A stretch of 64,000 nucleotides of DNA from Chlorocebus sabaeus (taxonomy: Eukaryota > Chordata > Mammalia > Primates > Cercopithecidae). The notes beneath the pieces are model-generated. The model was not told the DNA's origin, made no database searches, and saw only the letters and a program-made list of their open reading frames with translations. Numbering within the stretch: position 1 is the first letter of the stretch; every line of letters begins with the position of its first letter. Below are positions 45,541 through 57,300 of this stretch, in pieces. The stretch spans positions 62,001 to 126,000 of the forward strand of contig NW_027328114.1 of the NCBI RefSeq assembly GCF_047675955.1, in the 5' to 3' direction. A program made the translations under genes and the position numbers.

Positions 45541-45545
45541 CTCCC

Positions 45546-45557
45546 AGGAAATATCTT
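45546..45557 (+). repeat. Target-site duplication, 5' side of the L1
   Basis: Exact second copy of aggaaatatctt (first at 39,388). The monomer resumes directly after it with cagttaaaaactgg. Confidence 0.92.
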
Positions 45558-47554
45558 CAGTTAAAAACTGGAAAGAAGCTTTCTCAGAAACTGCTTTGTG
45601 TTCTGTGAATTTATCTCACAGTGTTACAGCTTTCCCTTTAAGAAGCCTTTCTCTAAGACTGTTCTTGTGGAATTTAAAAAGTGATATTTGGAAGCCCATA
45701 CAGGACTATGGTAAAAAAGGAAATAACCTAAGATAAAAACTGAAAGGAAAATTGTTCAGAAACTGCTTTATGTTATGTTAATTCATCTCACAGAGTTATA
45801 GCTTTCCTCTCAAGAAGCCTTTCGCTAAGACTGTTCTTGTGGAATTTGCAAAGTGATAATTGGAAGCCCAAACAGGGCTATGGTGAAAAAGGAAATATCC
45901 TAAGACAAAAACTGAAAAAAAGCTTTTTCAAAAACTGCTTTGTGTTCTGTTAATTCATCTCACAGCGTTATAGCTTTCCTCTCAAGAAGCCTTTCGCTAA
46001 GACTGTTCTTGTGGAAGTTGCAAAGTGATATTTGGAAGTCCATAGAGGGCTATGGTGATAAAGGAAATCAATTCCGTTAAAAACTGGAAAGAAGCTTTCT
46101 GAGAAACGGCTTTGTGTTCTCTTAATTTATCTCACAGTGTTACAGCTTTCCCCTCAAGAAGCCTCTCACTAAGACTGTTCTTCTTTAATTTAAAAAGTGA
46201 TATTTGGAAGCCCATAGAGGGCTATGGTGAAAAAGGAAATATCTTCAGTTAAAAACTGGAAAGAAATTTTTTGAGAAACTGCATTGTGTTCTGTTAATTC
46301 ATCTCACAGAGTTACAGCTTTCCCCTCCATAAGCCTTTCGCTAAGACTGTTCTTTTGGAATTTGTAAACTGATATTTTGAAGCACATAGATTGTTATGGT
46401 GAAAAAGAAAATATCTTCAGTTAAAACTGGAAGGAAACATTCTGAAAAACTGCTTTGTGTTCTGTTATTTCATCTCACAGAGTTACAGCTTTCCCCTCAA
46501 GTGGTCTTTCGCTAAGAATGTTCTTGTGGAATTTGCAAAGAGATATTTGGAAGCCCATATAGGGCTATCGTGAAAAAGGAAATCTCTTCTGTTAAAAACT
46601 GGAAAGAAGCTTTCTGAGAAACTGCTTTGTGTTCTGTTAATTCATCTCACAGACTTACAGCTTTCCCCTCAAGAAGCCTTTCGCTAAGACTCTTCTTTTG
46701 GAATTTACAAAGTGATATTTGGAAACCCTTAGAGGTCTATGGTGAAAAAGGAGATATCTTCAGTAAAAAACTGGAAAGAGGCTTTCTGAGAAACTTCTTT
46801 GTGTTCTGTTAATTCATCTCACAGAGTTACAGCTTTCCCCTGAAGAAGTCTTTCGCTAAGACTGTTATTGTGGAATTTGCAAAGTGACATTTGGAAGTCC
46901 CTAGAGGGCTATGGTGTAAAAGGAAATCTATTCCGTTAAAAACTGGAAAGAAGCTTTCTGAGAGACGGGTTTGTGTTCTCTTAATTCATCTCACAGAGTT
47001 ACAGCTTTTCCCTCTAAAAGCCTTTCAATAAGACTGATCTTGGGGAATTTGCAAAGTGATATTTGGAAGCCTATAGAGGGCTATCGTGAAAAAGGTAATA
47101 TCTTAAGTTAAAAACTGGAAAGAAGCTCTCTGAGAAACTGCTTTGTGTTCTGTTAATTCATCTAACAGAGTTACAGCTTTCCCCTCAGGAAGCCTTTCGC
47201 TAAGATTGTTCTTGTGGAATTTGCAAAATGAGATTTGGAAGACCATAGAGGGCATTGCTGAAAAAGGAAATCACTTTCGTAAAAAACTGGAAAGAAGCTT
47301 TCTGCGAAACGGCTTTGTGTTCTGTTAATTCATCTCACAGAGTTACAGCTTTCCGCTCAAGAAGCCATTGGCTAAGAGTGTTCTTGTGGAATTTAAGAAG
47401 TGATATTTGTAAGCCCATAGAGAGCTGTGGTGAAAAAGGAAATATCCTAAGATAAAAACTGAAAAGAAGCTTTTTGAGAAACTCCTTCATGTTCTGTTAA
47501 TTCATCTAACAGAGTTACAGCTTTCCCCTCAAGAATCCTTACGCTAAGACTGTT

Positions 47555-47905
47555 CTTGTGGAACATGCAAAGTGATATTTGGAAGACCATGGAGGGCTAT
47601 GGTGAAAAAGGAAATATCCTAAGATAAAAACTAAAAAGAAGCCTTTTGAGAAACTGCTTTGTGATCTGTTAATTCACCTCGCAGAGTTACAGCTTTCCCC
47701 TCAAGAAGCCTTTCGCTAAGACTGTTCTTGTGGAACTTGCAAAGTGATAATTGTAAGCCCAAAGAGAGCTATGGTGAAAAAGGAAATTCCTTCCGTTAAA
47801 AATTGGAAAGAAGCTTTCTGAGAATCTGCTTTCTGTTCTGTTAAGTCATCTCACAGAGTTACCGCTTTCCCCTCAAGAAGACTTTCGCTAAGACTGTTCT
47901 TGTGG
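47555..47905. repeat. Two-monomer block, first copy of a five-monomer-spaced duplication
   Basis: Shares with 48,414-48,765 (offset 859 bp, five monomers) the private variants gaacatgcaaagtgat, aaaaactaaaaagaagcctt, gtgatctgttaattcacctc, gtgataattgtaagccc, gaaattccttccgtt, ctttctgttctgttaagtc and gagttaccgctttcc. Only a few bases differ, so this is fairly recent. Confidence 0.88.
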
Positions 47906-48413
47906 AATTTGCAAAGAGATATTTTGAAGCCCTTAGAGGGCTATGGTGAGAAAGGAAATATCTTCCGTTAAAAACTGGAAAGATGCTTTCTGAGAAACCG
48001 CTTTGTGTTCTGATAATTCATCTCACAGAGTTATAGCTTTCCCCTCAAGAAGCCTTTTGCTAAGACTGTTCTTGTGGAATTTTCAAAGTGATATTTGGAA
48101 GCCCATAGAGATCTATGTTGAAAAAGGAAGTCTCTTCATTAAAAACTGGAAAGAAGCTATCTGAGAAACGGCTTTGTGTTCTGTTAATTCATCTCACAGA
48201 CTTACAGCTATCCCCTCAAGAAGTCTTTCGCTAACACTATTCTTGTGGAATTTTCAAGGTGATATTTGGAAGCCCATAGAGGGCTACGGTGAAAAAGGAA
48301 ATATCTTCAGTTAAAAACTGGAAAGCAACTTTTTGAGAAATTGCTTTGTGTTCTGTCAATACATCTCACAGAATTACAGCTTTCCCCTGAAGAAGCCTTT
48401 TGCTAAGACTGTT

Positions 48414-48765
48414 GTTGTGGAACATGCAAAGTGATATTTGGAAGACCGTAGAGGGCTATGGTGAAAAAGGAAATATCCTAAGATAAAAACTAAAAAGAAG
48501 CCTTTTGAGAAACTGCTTTGTGATCTGTTAATTCACCTCGCAGAGTTACAGCTTTCCCTTCAAGAAGCCTTTCGCTAAGACTGTTCTTGTGGAATTTGCA
48601 AAGTGATAATTGTAAGCCCAAAGAGGGCTATGGTGAAAAAGGAAATTCCTTCCGTTAAAAAATTGGAAAGAAGCTTTCTGAGAAACTGCTTTCTGTTCTG
48701 TTAAGTCATCTCACAGAGTTACCGCTTTCCCCTCAAGAAGACTTTCGCTAAGACTGTTCTTGTGG
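48414..48765. repeat. Two-monomer block, second copy
   Basis: Sister of 47,555-47,905 carrying the same ordered variants, with small differences such as accgtagagg for accatggagg and one extra A in ttaaaaaattgg. Confidence 0.88.
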
Positions 48766-49849
48766 AATTTGCAAAGTGGTATTTGGAAGGCCCTAGAGGG
48801 CTATGGTGAAAAAGGAAATATCCTCTGTTAAAAAGTGGAAAGAAGCTTTCTCAGAATCTGTTTTGTGTTCTGTTATTTCATCTCACAGAGTTAGATCTTT
48901 CCCCTCAAGAAGCCTTTGGCTAAGACTGTTCTTGTGGAATATGCAAAGTGATATTTGGAGCCCATAGAGGGCTATGGTGAAAAAGGAAATATCTTCAGTT
49001 AAAAAGTGGAAAGAACCTTTCTGAGAAACTGCTTTGTGTTCTGTTAATACAACTCACAAAGTTACTGCATTCCCCCAAGAAGACTTTCGGTAAGACTGTT
49101 CTCGAGGAATTTGCGAAGTGATATTTGGAAGCCCAAAGAGGTCTGCCTTGAAAAAGAAAATATCTTCCGTTAAAAACAGGAAAAAAGCTTTCTGAGAAAC
49201 TGCTTTGTGTTCTGTTAATTCATTTCACAGAGTTACAACTTTTCCCTCAAAAAGCCTTTCGATAAGACTGCTCTTGTGGAATTTTCAAAGTGATATTTGG
49301 AAGCCCTTAGAGGGCTATGGTGAAAAAGGAAATATCTTCCATTAAAACTCTAAAGAAGCTTTCTGAGAAACTACTTTGTGTTCTTTTAATTCATCTCACA
49401 TAGTTACAGCTTTCCCCTCATGAAGCCTTCCGCTAGGACTGTACTTGTGCAATTTGCAAATTGGTATTTGGGAGCCGACAGAGGGCTACGGTGAAAAGGG
49501 AAATATCTTAAGATAAAAACCTGAAAGAAGCTTTCTGAGAAACTACTTTGTGTTCTGTTAATTTATCTCAAAGAGATACAGCTTTCCCCTCAAGATGCCT
49601 TTCGCTAAGACTGTTCTTGTGCTATTTTCAGGGTCATATTTGGAAGCCAGAAGAGGGCTATGGTGAAATAGGAAATATCTTCAGTTAAAAAGTGGAAATA
49701 AGCTTTCTAAGAAACTGTTTGTGTTCTGTGAATTCATCTCACAAAGTTACAGATTTCTCTTCAAAAAGCCTTTCATTAAGACTGTTCTTCTGGAATTTGG
49801 AAAGTGATATTTGGAAGTCGATAGAGGGCTATGGTGAAAGAAGAAATAT

Positions 49850-52620
49850 CTTCTGTTAAAAACTGGAAAGAAACTTTCTGAGAAATTGTTTTGTGTTCTG
49901 TCAATTTATCTTAGAGAGTTAAAGCTTTCCCCTCAAAAACCTTTCTGTAAGGCTGTTCTTGTGTAATTTGCAAAGTGATATTTGGAAGCCCAGAGAGGGC
50001 TATTGTGAAAAAGGAAATATCTTCAGTTAAAAACTGGAAAGATGATTTCTGAAAAACTGCTTTGTGTTCTGTTAATTCATCTCACAGAGTTACAGCTTTC
50101 CCCTCAGGAAACCTTTCACGAAGACTGTTCTTGTGGAATTTGCAAAGTGATATTTGGACGCCCATAGAGGTCTATGGTGAAAAAGGAAATATCCTCAGTT
50201 AAAAACTGGAAAGAAGCTTTCAGATAAACTGCCGTGTGTTCTGCAAATACATCTCACCGAGTTACAGCTTTCCCCTCAAGAAGCCTTTCGCAAAGACTAT
50301 TCTTGTGGGATTTTCTAAGTGATATTTGGAAGCCCATAGAGGGCTATGGGGAAAAAGGAAATATCTTCGGTTGAAAACTGGAAAGAAGCTATCTGAGAAA
50401 CAGCTCTGTGTTCTGTTAATTCATTTCAGAGAGTTACAGCTTTCCGCTCCAGAAGCCTTTCGCTAAGACTGCTCTTTTGGAATTTGCAAAGTGATATTTG
50501 GAAGCGCTTAGAGGGCTATGGAAAAAAGGAAATATCTTCCGTTAAAAACTGGGAAGAAGCATTCTGAGATACTGCCGTGTGTTCTGTTAATACATCTAAC
50601 CGAGTTACAGCTTTAACCTCAAGAAGCCTTTCGCTAAGACTGTTCTTGTGGCATTTGCAATGTGATATTTGGAAGCCCATAGAGGGCTAGGATGAAAAAG
50701 GAAATAACTTCCGTTAAAAACTGGAAAGAAATTTTCTGAGAAACTGCTTTGTGTTCTTTTAATACGTCTCACAGAGTTAAAGCTTTCTTCTCAAAAAGCC
50801 TTTCGGTAAGATTGTTCTTGTGGAATTTGCAAAGTGATATTTGGAAGCCCATAGAGGGCTATGGTGAAAAAGGACATATCTTCCACTAAAAACTGGAAAG
50901 AAGATTTCTGAGAAACTGCTTTGTGTTCTGTTAATTCATCTTACGGTGTTAAAACTTTCCCCTCCAGAAGCCTTTCGCTAAGACTGTTCTTGTGCAATTT
51001 GCAGAATGATAATTGGAAGCCCAAAGAGAGCTATGGTGAAAAAGGAAATATCCTAAAATAAAAACTGAAAAGAAGCTTTCTGAGGAACTGCTTTGTGTTC
51101 TCTTAGTTCGTATCACAGACTTAGAGATTTTCCCTCAATAAGCGATTCGCTACGACTGTTCTTGTGCAATTTGCAGTCATATTTGGAAGCCCATTGAGGG
51201 CCATGATGAAAAAGGAAATATCTTCAGTTAAAAACTGCAAAGAAACTTTCTGAGAAACTGATTTGTGTTCTGGTAATTCATCTCACAGAGTTACAGCTTT
51301 CTTCTCAAGAAGCTTTTCGGTAAGTCTGTTTTGTGGAATTTGCAAAGTGATATTTGGAAGCCCATAGTGGGCTATGGAGAAAAAGGAAATATCTTCCGTT
51401 AAAAACTGGGAAGAAGATTTCTGAGACACTGCTTTGTGTTTTGTTAATTTTTCTAACAGAGTTACAGCATTCCCCTACAGAAGTCATTCGCTAAGAGTGT
51501 TTTTGTGTAATTTGCAAAGTGATATTTGGAAGCCCCTAGAGGGCTTCGGTGAAAAAGGAAATATCTTCAGTTAAAAACTGGAAAGAAGCTTTCTGAGAAA
51601 CTGCTTTGTGTTCTGATAATTCATCTCACAGAATTACAACTTTCCCTTCAAGAAGCCTTTCGATAAGACTGTTCTTGTGGGATTTGCAAAGTGATATTTG
51701 GAAGCACAAATAGGGCTACGGTAAAAAAGGAAAATTCTTCAGTTAAAAACTGGAAAGAAGCTTTCTGAGAAACTGCTTTGTGTTCTGTTAATTCAACTCA
51801 CTGAGTTACAGCTTTCCCCTCCAGAACCCTTTCCCTAAAACTGTTCTTGTGGAATTTGAAAAGTGATATTTCGAAGCCCATAGAGGGCTTTGGAGAAAAA
51901 GGAAATATCTTAAGATAATAACTGAAAAGAAGTTTTCAGAGAAACTGCTGTGTGGTCTGTTAATTCAACTCACAGAGTTACAGCTTTCCCCTCAAGAAGC
52001 CTTTCGCTAAGGCTCTTCTTGTGCAATTTGCGAAGTGATATTTGAAAGCCCGTAGAGGGCTACGGTGAAAAACAAAATAACTTTCGTTAAAAACTGGAAA
52101 GAAGATTTCTGAGAAACTGACGTGTGTTCTATTAATTCATCTCACACAGTTACAGCTTTCCTCTCAAGAAGACCTTCGCTAAGACTGTTTTTGAGGGATT
52201 TGCAAAGTGATATTTGGAAGCCCACAGAGGGCTATGTTGAAAAAGGAAATATCTTCTGTTAAAAACTGGAAAGAAGCTTTCTGAGAAACTGCCGTGTGTT
52301 CTCTTAATATATCTCACCGAGTTACAGCTTTCCCCTGAAGAAGCCTTTCGCTAAGACTGTACTTTTGGGATTTGCAAAGTGATATTTGGAAGTCTATAGA
52401 GGGCTATGGTGAAAAAGGAAATATCTTTCGTTAAAAACTCAAAAGAAGCTTTCTGAGAAACTGCTATGTGTTCTGTTAATTCATCTCAAAGAGTTACAAC
52501 ATTCCCCTCAGGTAGCCTTCAGCTAAGGCTCCTCTTGTGTAATTTGCAAAATGATATTTGGAAGCCGATAGAGGTCTACTGTGAAAATGGAAATATCCTC
52601 AGATGAAAAACGAAAAGAAG
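49850..52620. repeat. Alpha-satellite block B, paralogue of block A without the Alu
   Basis: Matches block A (24,290-27,410) in variant order, including the ctgccgtgtgtt/catctcaccgag class at 50,230 and 50,573 and again at 52,290. At about 51,083 it reads ggaactgctttgtgttctct, the uninterrupted form of the Alu target. It has one monomer more than block A between 50,680 and 51,060. No gene is seen. Confidence 0.85.
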
Positions 52621-55600
52621 CTTTCTGAGAAATTGCTTTGTGTTCTGTTAGTTCATCTCACAGAGATACAGCTTTCCCCTCAAGAAGCCGTTCACTAAGA
52701 TTGTTTTTGTGAAATTTGCAAAGAGATAGTTGGAAGCCCATAGAGGGCTACGGTGAAAAAGGAAATATCCTAAGATAAAAACTGAAAAGAAGCTTTCTGA
52801 GAAACTGCTTTGTGTTCTGTTAATTCATCCCACAGAGTTACAGCTTTCCAATCAAGAAGACTTTCGCTAAGACTGTTCTTGTGTAATTTGGAAAGTGATA
52901 TTTAGAAGCCCCTAAGGGCTATGGAGAAAAAGGAAATATCTTCAGTTAAAAACTGGAAAGAAGCTTTCTGAGAAACTGCTTTTTGTTCTGTTAATTCATA
53001 TCGAAGAGTTAGAGTTTCCCCTCAAGAAGCCTTTCGCTAAGACTGTTCTTGTTGAATTTGCAAAGTGATATTTGGAAGACCATAGAGAGCTATTCTGAAA
53101 AAGGAAATATCCTAAGAAAAAAACTAAAAAGAAGTTTTCTGAGAAACTGCTTTGTGTTCTGTTAATTCATCTCAAAGAGTTAGAGCTTTCCTCTCAAGAA
53201 GCCTTTCGCTAAGACTCTTCTGGTGGAATTTGCAAAGTGTTATTTGGAAGCCAATAGAGGGTTATAGTGAAATTGGAAATATCCTAAGATAAAAACCGAA
53301 AACCATCTTTCTGAGAATCTGCTTTGTGTTCTGTTAGTTCATCTCACAGAGTTACATCTTTCCCCTCAAGAAGCCGTTCACGAAGGCTGTTCTTGTGTAA
53401 CTTGCAAAGAGATATTGGGAAGACCATAGAGGGCTACGTTGAAATCGGAAATATCTTAAGATAAAACCTGAAATGAAGCTTTCTGAGAAACTGCTTTGTG
53501 TTCTGTTAATTCATCTCACAGAGTTACAGCTTTCCCCACAAGAAACGTTTCGCTAAGACTGTTCTTGTGGAATTTGCAAAGTGATATTTGGAAGCCCATA
53601 GAGGGCTACAGTGAAAAAAGAAATACCCTAAGATAAAAAATTTAAAGAAGGTTTTTGAAAAACTGCTTTGTGTTCTTTTAATTCATCTCACAGAATTTCA
53701 ACTTTCCCCTCAAGAAGCCTTTCGCTAAGTCTGTTCTTGTGGAATTTGCAAAGTGATATTTGGAAGCCCATAGAAGTCAATGGTGAAAAAGGAAATATAT
53801 CCTAAGATAGAAACTGAAAAGAAGCTTTCTGAGAAACTGCTTTATGTTCTGTTATTTCATCTCACAGAGCTAAAACTTTCCCCTCAAGAAGGCGTTCCCT
53901 AAAACTTTTCTTGTGGAATTTGCAAAGTGATATTTGGAAGCCCATAAAGGGCTATGGTGAAACAGGAAATATCTTCCGTTAAAAAGTGGAAAGAAGCTTT
54001 CTGAGAAACTGCTTTGTGTTGTGCTAGTTCATCTCACAAAGTTACAGCTTAACCCTCAAGAAGCCTTTCGATAAGATTTTTCTTGCGGAATTTCAAAAGT
54101 GATATTTGTATGCCCATAGAGTGCTACCGTGAAAAAAGATATATCTTCAGTTAAAGACTGAAAAGAAGCTTTCTGAAAACTGCTTTGTGTTCTGTTAATT
54201 CATCTCACAGATTTACAGCTCTCCACTCAGGAAGCCATTCGCTAACACTGTTGTTGTGGAATTTCCAATGTGATATTTGAAAGCCCATAGAGGGCTATGG
54301 TGAAAAAGGAAATATTCTAAGGTAAAAACTGAAAAGAATATTTCTGAGAAACTGCTTGGTGTTCTGTTAATTCTTCTCACAGAGTTACAGCTTTCCCCTC
54401 AGGTAGCCTTTCTCTAAGACTGCTCCTGTGGAATGTTCAAAGTGATATTTGGAAGCCCATAGAGGGCTATGGTGAAAAAGGAAATATCTTCCGTTAAAAA
54501 CTGGAAAGAATCTTTCAGAGAAACTGCTTTGTGTTGTGTTAATTCATCTCACAGAGTTACAGCTTTCCCCTCAGGAAGCCGTTAACTAAGACTGTTCTTT
54601 TGAAATTTGCAAAGTGATAATTCGAAGCCCATAGAGGGTTATGGTGAAAAAGGAAATACCTTCAGTTAAAAACTGGAAAGAAGCTTTCTGAGAAACTGCT
54701 TTGTGTTCGGGTAATTCATCTCACAGAGTTGCAGCTTTCCCCTCAAGAAGCTTTCGCTAAGACTGTTCTTGTGGAATTTGCAAATTGATATTTGTAAGCC
54801 CGTAGAGGGTATGGTGAAAAAGAAAATATCTTCAGTTAAAAACTGCAAAGAAACTTTCTGAGAAACTGCTTTGTGTAATGTTAATTCATCTCACAGAGTT
54901 ACAGCTTTCCCCTCAAGAAGCTATTCGCTAAGACAGTTATTGTGGAAATTGAAAGTGATATTTGGAAGCCCATAGAGGGAAATGGTGAAAAAGGAAATAT
55001 TCTAAGATAAAAACTGGAATGAAGATTTCTGAGAAACTGCTGTGGGTTCTGTTAATTCATCTCACAGAGTTACAGCATTCAACTCAAGAAGCCTTTCGCT
55101 AAGACTGTTCTTGTGGAATTTGCAATGTGATTTTTGGAAGCCCATGGATGGCTATGGTGATAAAGGAAATATCTTCCAATAAAATCTGGAAAGAAGCTTT
55201 TTGAGAATCTGCCTTGTGTTCTGTTAATTCATCTCACAGAGTTACAGCTTCCTCCTCAAAAAGCCTTTCGCTAAGACTGTTGTTGTGGATATTGCAAAGT
55301 GATATTTGGAAGCTCCAGAGGGCTACGTTGAAAATGAAATATCTTCCGTTAAAAACTGGAAAGAAGCTTTCTGAGAAACTGCTTTGTTTTCTGTTAATTC
55401 ATCTCACAATGTTACAGCTTTCCCCTCAAGAAGCCGTTCACTAAGACTGTTCTTGTGAAATTTGCAAAGTGATATTTGGAATCCCATAGAGGGCTATGGT
55501 GAAAAAGGAAATATCTTCAGTTAAAAACTGGAAAGAAGCTTTCTGAGAAACTGCTTTGTGTAATGTTAAATCATCTCACAGAGTTACAGTTTTCCCCTCA

Positions 55601-56284
55601 AGAAGCCGTTAACTAAGACTGTACTTGCGGAATTTGCAAGGTGTTATTTGGAAGCCCATAGAGGGCTATGGTGAAATAGGAAATATCCTAAGATAAAAAC
55701 TGAAAAGAAGCTTTCTGAGAGACTGCTTTGTGTTCTGTTAATTTATCTCACAGAGTTACATCTTCCCCCTCAAGATGCTTTTTCCTAATACTGTTCTTGT
55801 GGAATTTGCAGACTGATATTTGCATGCCCATAGAGGCCAAATGTGAAAAAGGAAATATCTTCAAATAAGAACTGAAAAGAAGCTTTCTGAAAAACTGCTT
55901 TGTGTTCTGTTAATTCACCTCACAGAGTTACAGCTTTCCCCTTAAGAAGCCTTTCGCTGAGACTATTCTTGTAGAATTTGCAAAGAGATTATAGGAAGCC
56001 CATAGGGGGCTATGGTGAAAAAGGAAATATCTTCCGTTAAAAACTGGAAGGAAGCTTTCTGAGCAACTGCTTTGTGTTCTGTTAATTCATCTCACAGAGT
56101 TACAGCTTCCCCCTCAAGAAGTTTTTGGCCAAGATTCTTCTTGTGGAATTTACAAAGTGATATTTGGAAGCCCATAGAGGGCTACGGTGAAAAAGGAAAC
56201 ATCTTCAGTTAAAGAGTGGAAAGAAGCTTTCTGAAAACTGCTTTGTGTTCTGTTAGTTCATCTCACAGAGTTACAGCTTTCCCC

Positions 56285-56635
56285 TCAAGAAGCCTTTCTC
56301 TAAGACTGTTCTTTTGAAATTTGCAAAGTGATATTTGGAAGCCCATAGAGGGCTATGGTGTAAAAGAAATTATCTTTAGTTAAAAACTGAAAGGAAGCTT
56401 TCTGAGAAACTGCTCTGTGTTCTGTTAATTCATCTCACGGAGTTACAGCTTTTCCCTCAAGAAGTCTTTCTCTAAGACTGTTCTTTTGAAATTTGCAAAG
56501 TGATATTTGGAAGCCCATAGAGGGCTATGGTGTAAAAGAAATTATCTTTAGTTAAAAACTGAAAGGAAGCTTTCTGAGAAACTGCTCTGTGTTCTGTTAA
56601 TTCATCTCACGGAGTTACAGCTTTTCCTTCAAAAA
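56285..56635. repeat. Tandem duplication of a single monomer (172 bp)
   Basis: Two adjacent monomers, 172 bp apart, are nearly identical. Both have ttctctaagactgttctttt, ggtgtaaaagaaattatct, aaaactgaaaggaagc, actgctctgtgttctg and catctcacggagttac. Adjacent monomers in this array otherwise differ widely, so this is a recent one-monomer gain. Confidence 0.88.
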
Positions 56636-56639
56636 GTCT

Positions 56640-57300
56640 TTCGCTAAGACTGTTCTAGTGGAATTTTCAAAGGGATATTTGAAAGCCCAAAGAGGGCTAT
56701 GGTGAAAAAGGAAGTACCCTAAGATAAAAACTGATAAGAAGCTTTCTGGTAAAGTTTTTTGTGTTCTGCTAATTCGTCTCACAGAGTTACAGCTTTCCCC
56801 TCAAGAAGCCTTTCGCTAAGACTGGTCTTGTGGAATTTGCAAAGTGATATTTGAGAGCCCTTAGTGGGCTATGATGGAAAAGGAAATATCTTTAGTTAAA
56901 AACTGGAAAGAAGCTTTCTGAGAAACTGCTTTGTGTTCTATTAATTCATATCACAGAGTTACAGCTTTCCACTCAAGAAGTCTTTAGCTAAGACTGTTCT
57001 AGTGGAATTTTCAAAGGGATATTTGGAAGCCCAAAGAGGGCTATGGTGAAAAAGGAAGTAATCTAATATAAAAACTGATAAGAAGCTTTCTGGTAAAGTT
57101 TTTTGTGTTCTGCTAATTCGTCTCACAGAGTTACAGCTTTCCCCTCAAGAAGCCTTTCACTAAGACTGGTCTTGTGGAATTTGCAAAGTGATATTTGGGA
57201 GCCCTTAGTGTGCTATGATGAAAAAGGAAATATCTTTAGTTAAAAACTGGACAGAAGCTTTCTGAGAAAGTGCTTTGTGTTCTATTAATTCATATCACAG
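56640..57300. repeat. Tandem duplication of a two-monomer unit (344 bp)
   Basis: The variants ctagtggaattttcaaaggg, aaaactgataagaagc, ctggtaaagttttttgtg, ctgctaattcgtctcac and taagactggtcttgtgg occur at about 56,655 and again at about 56,999. It lies immediately after the one-monomer duplication, so this 1-kb stretch has had at least two recent expansions. Confidence 0.88.

Larger units (their letters stand above)
39400..45545 (-). mobile_element. Full-length L1 (LINE-1) retrotransposon, minus strand
   Basis: A 6,146-bp L1 with 5' UTR, broken ORF1, 63-bp spacer, intact ORF2, 3' UTR with G-rich tract, and flanking 12-bp target-site duplications. The 5' end on the minus strand reads gggagcaagatggccgaata, the expected L1 start with a YY1 site, so it is full length or within a few bases of it. 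It interrupts one monomer and is the only coding element in the window. The insertion is complete, but ORF1 decay means it cannot mobilise itself by the normal route. Relation to the L1PA lineage is clear from the proteins; the exact Old World monkey subfamily is not assigned. Confidence 0.97.
44525..45545 (-). promoter_or_regulatory. L1 5' UTR with internal promoter
   Basis: About 1,021 bp upstream of ORF1, GC-rich compared with the satellite. L1 5' UTRs carry an internal RNA polymerase II promoter, and in primates an antisense promoter driving transcription outward, here along the plus strand into the array to the right of 45,545. The terminal YY1 site is present. It holds the ORF0 remnant on the plus strand. 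Other open frames in it are chance. Confidence 0.88.
45558..49849. repeat. Alpha-satellite array, monomeric, right of the L1
   Basis: About 25 common-type monomers. The first few (45,560-46,800) resemble 5,930-6,640: both contain the variants gtggaatttaaaaagtgat, atggtaaaaaaggaaata and gctttatgtt, followed by gctttcctctcaagaag. This indicates an old duplication about 39.6 kb apart in present coordinates, which include the L1. No gene is seen. Confidence 0.92.
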
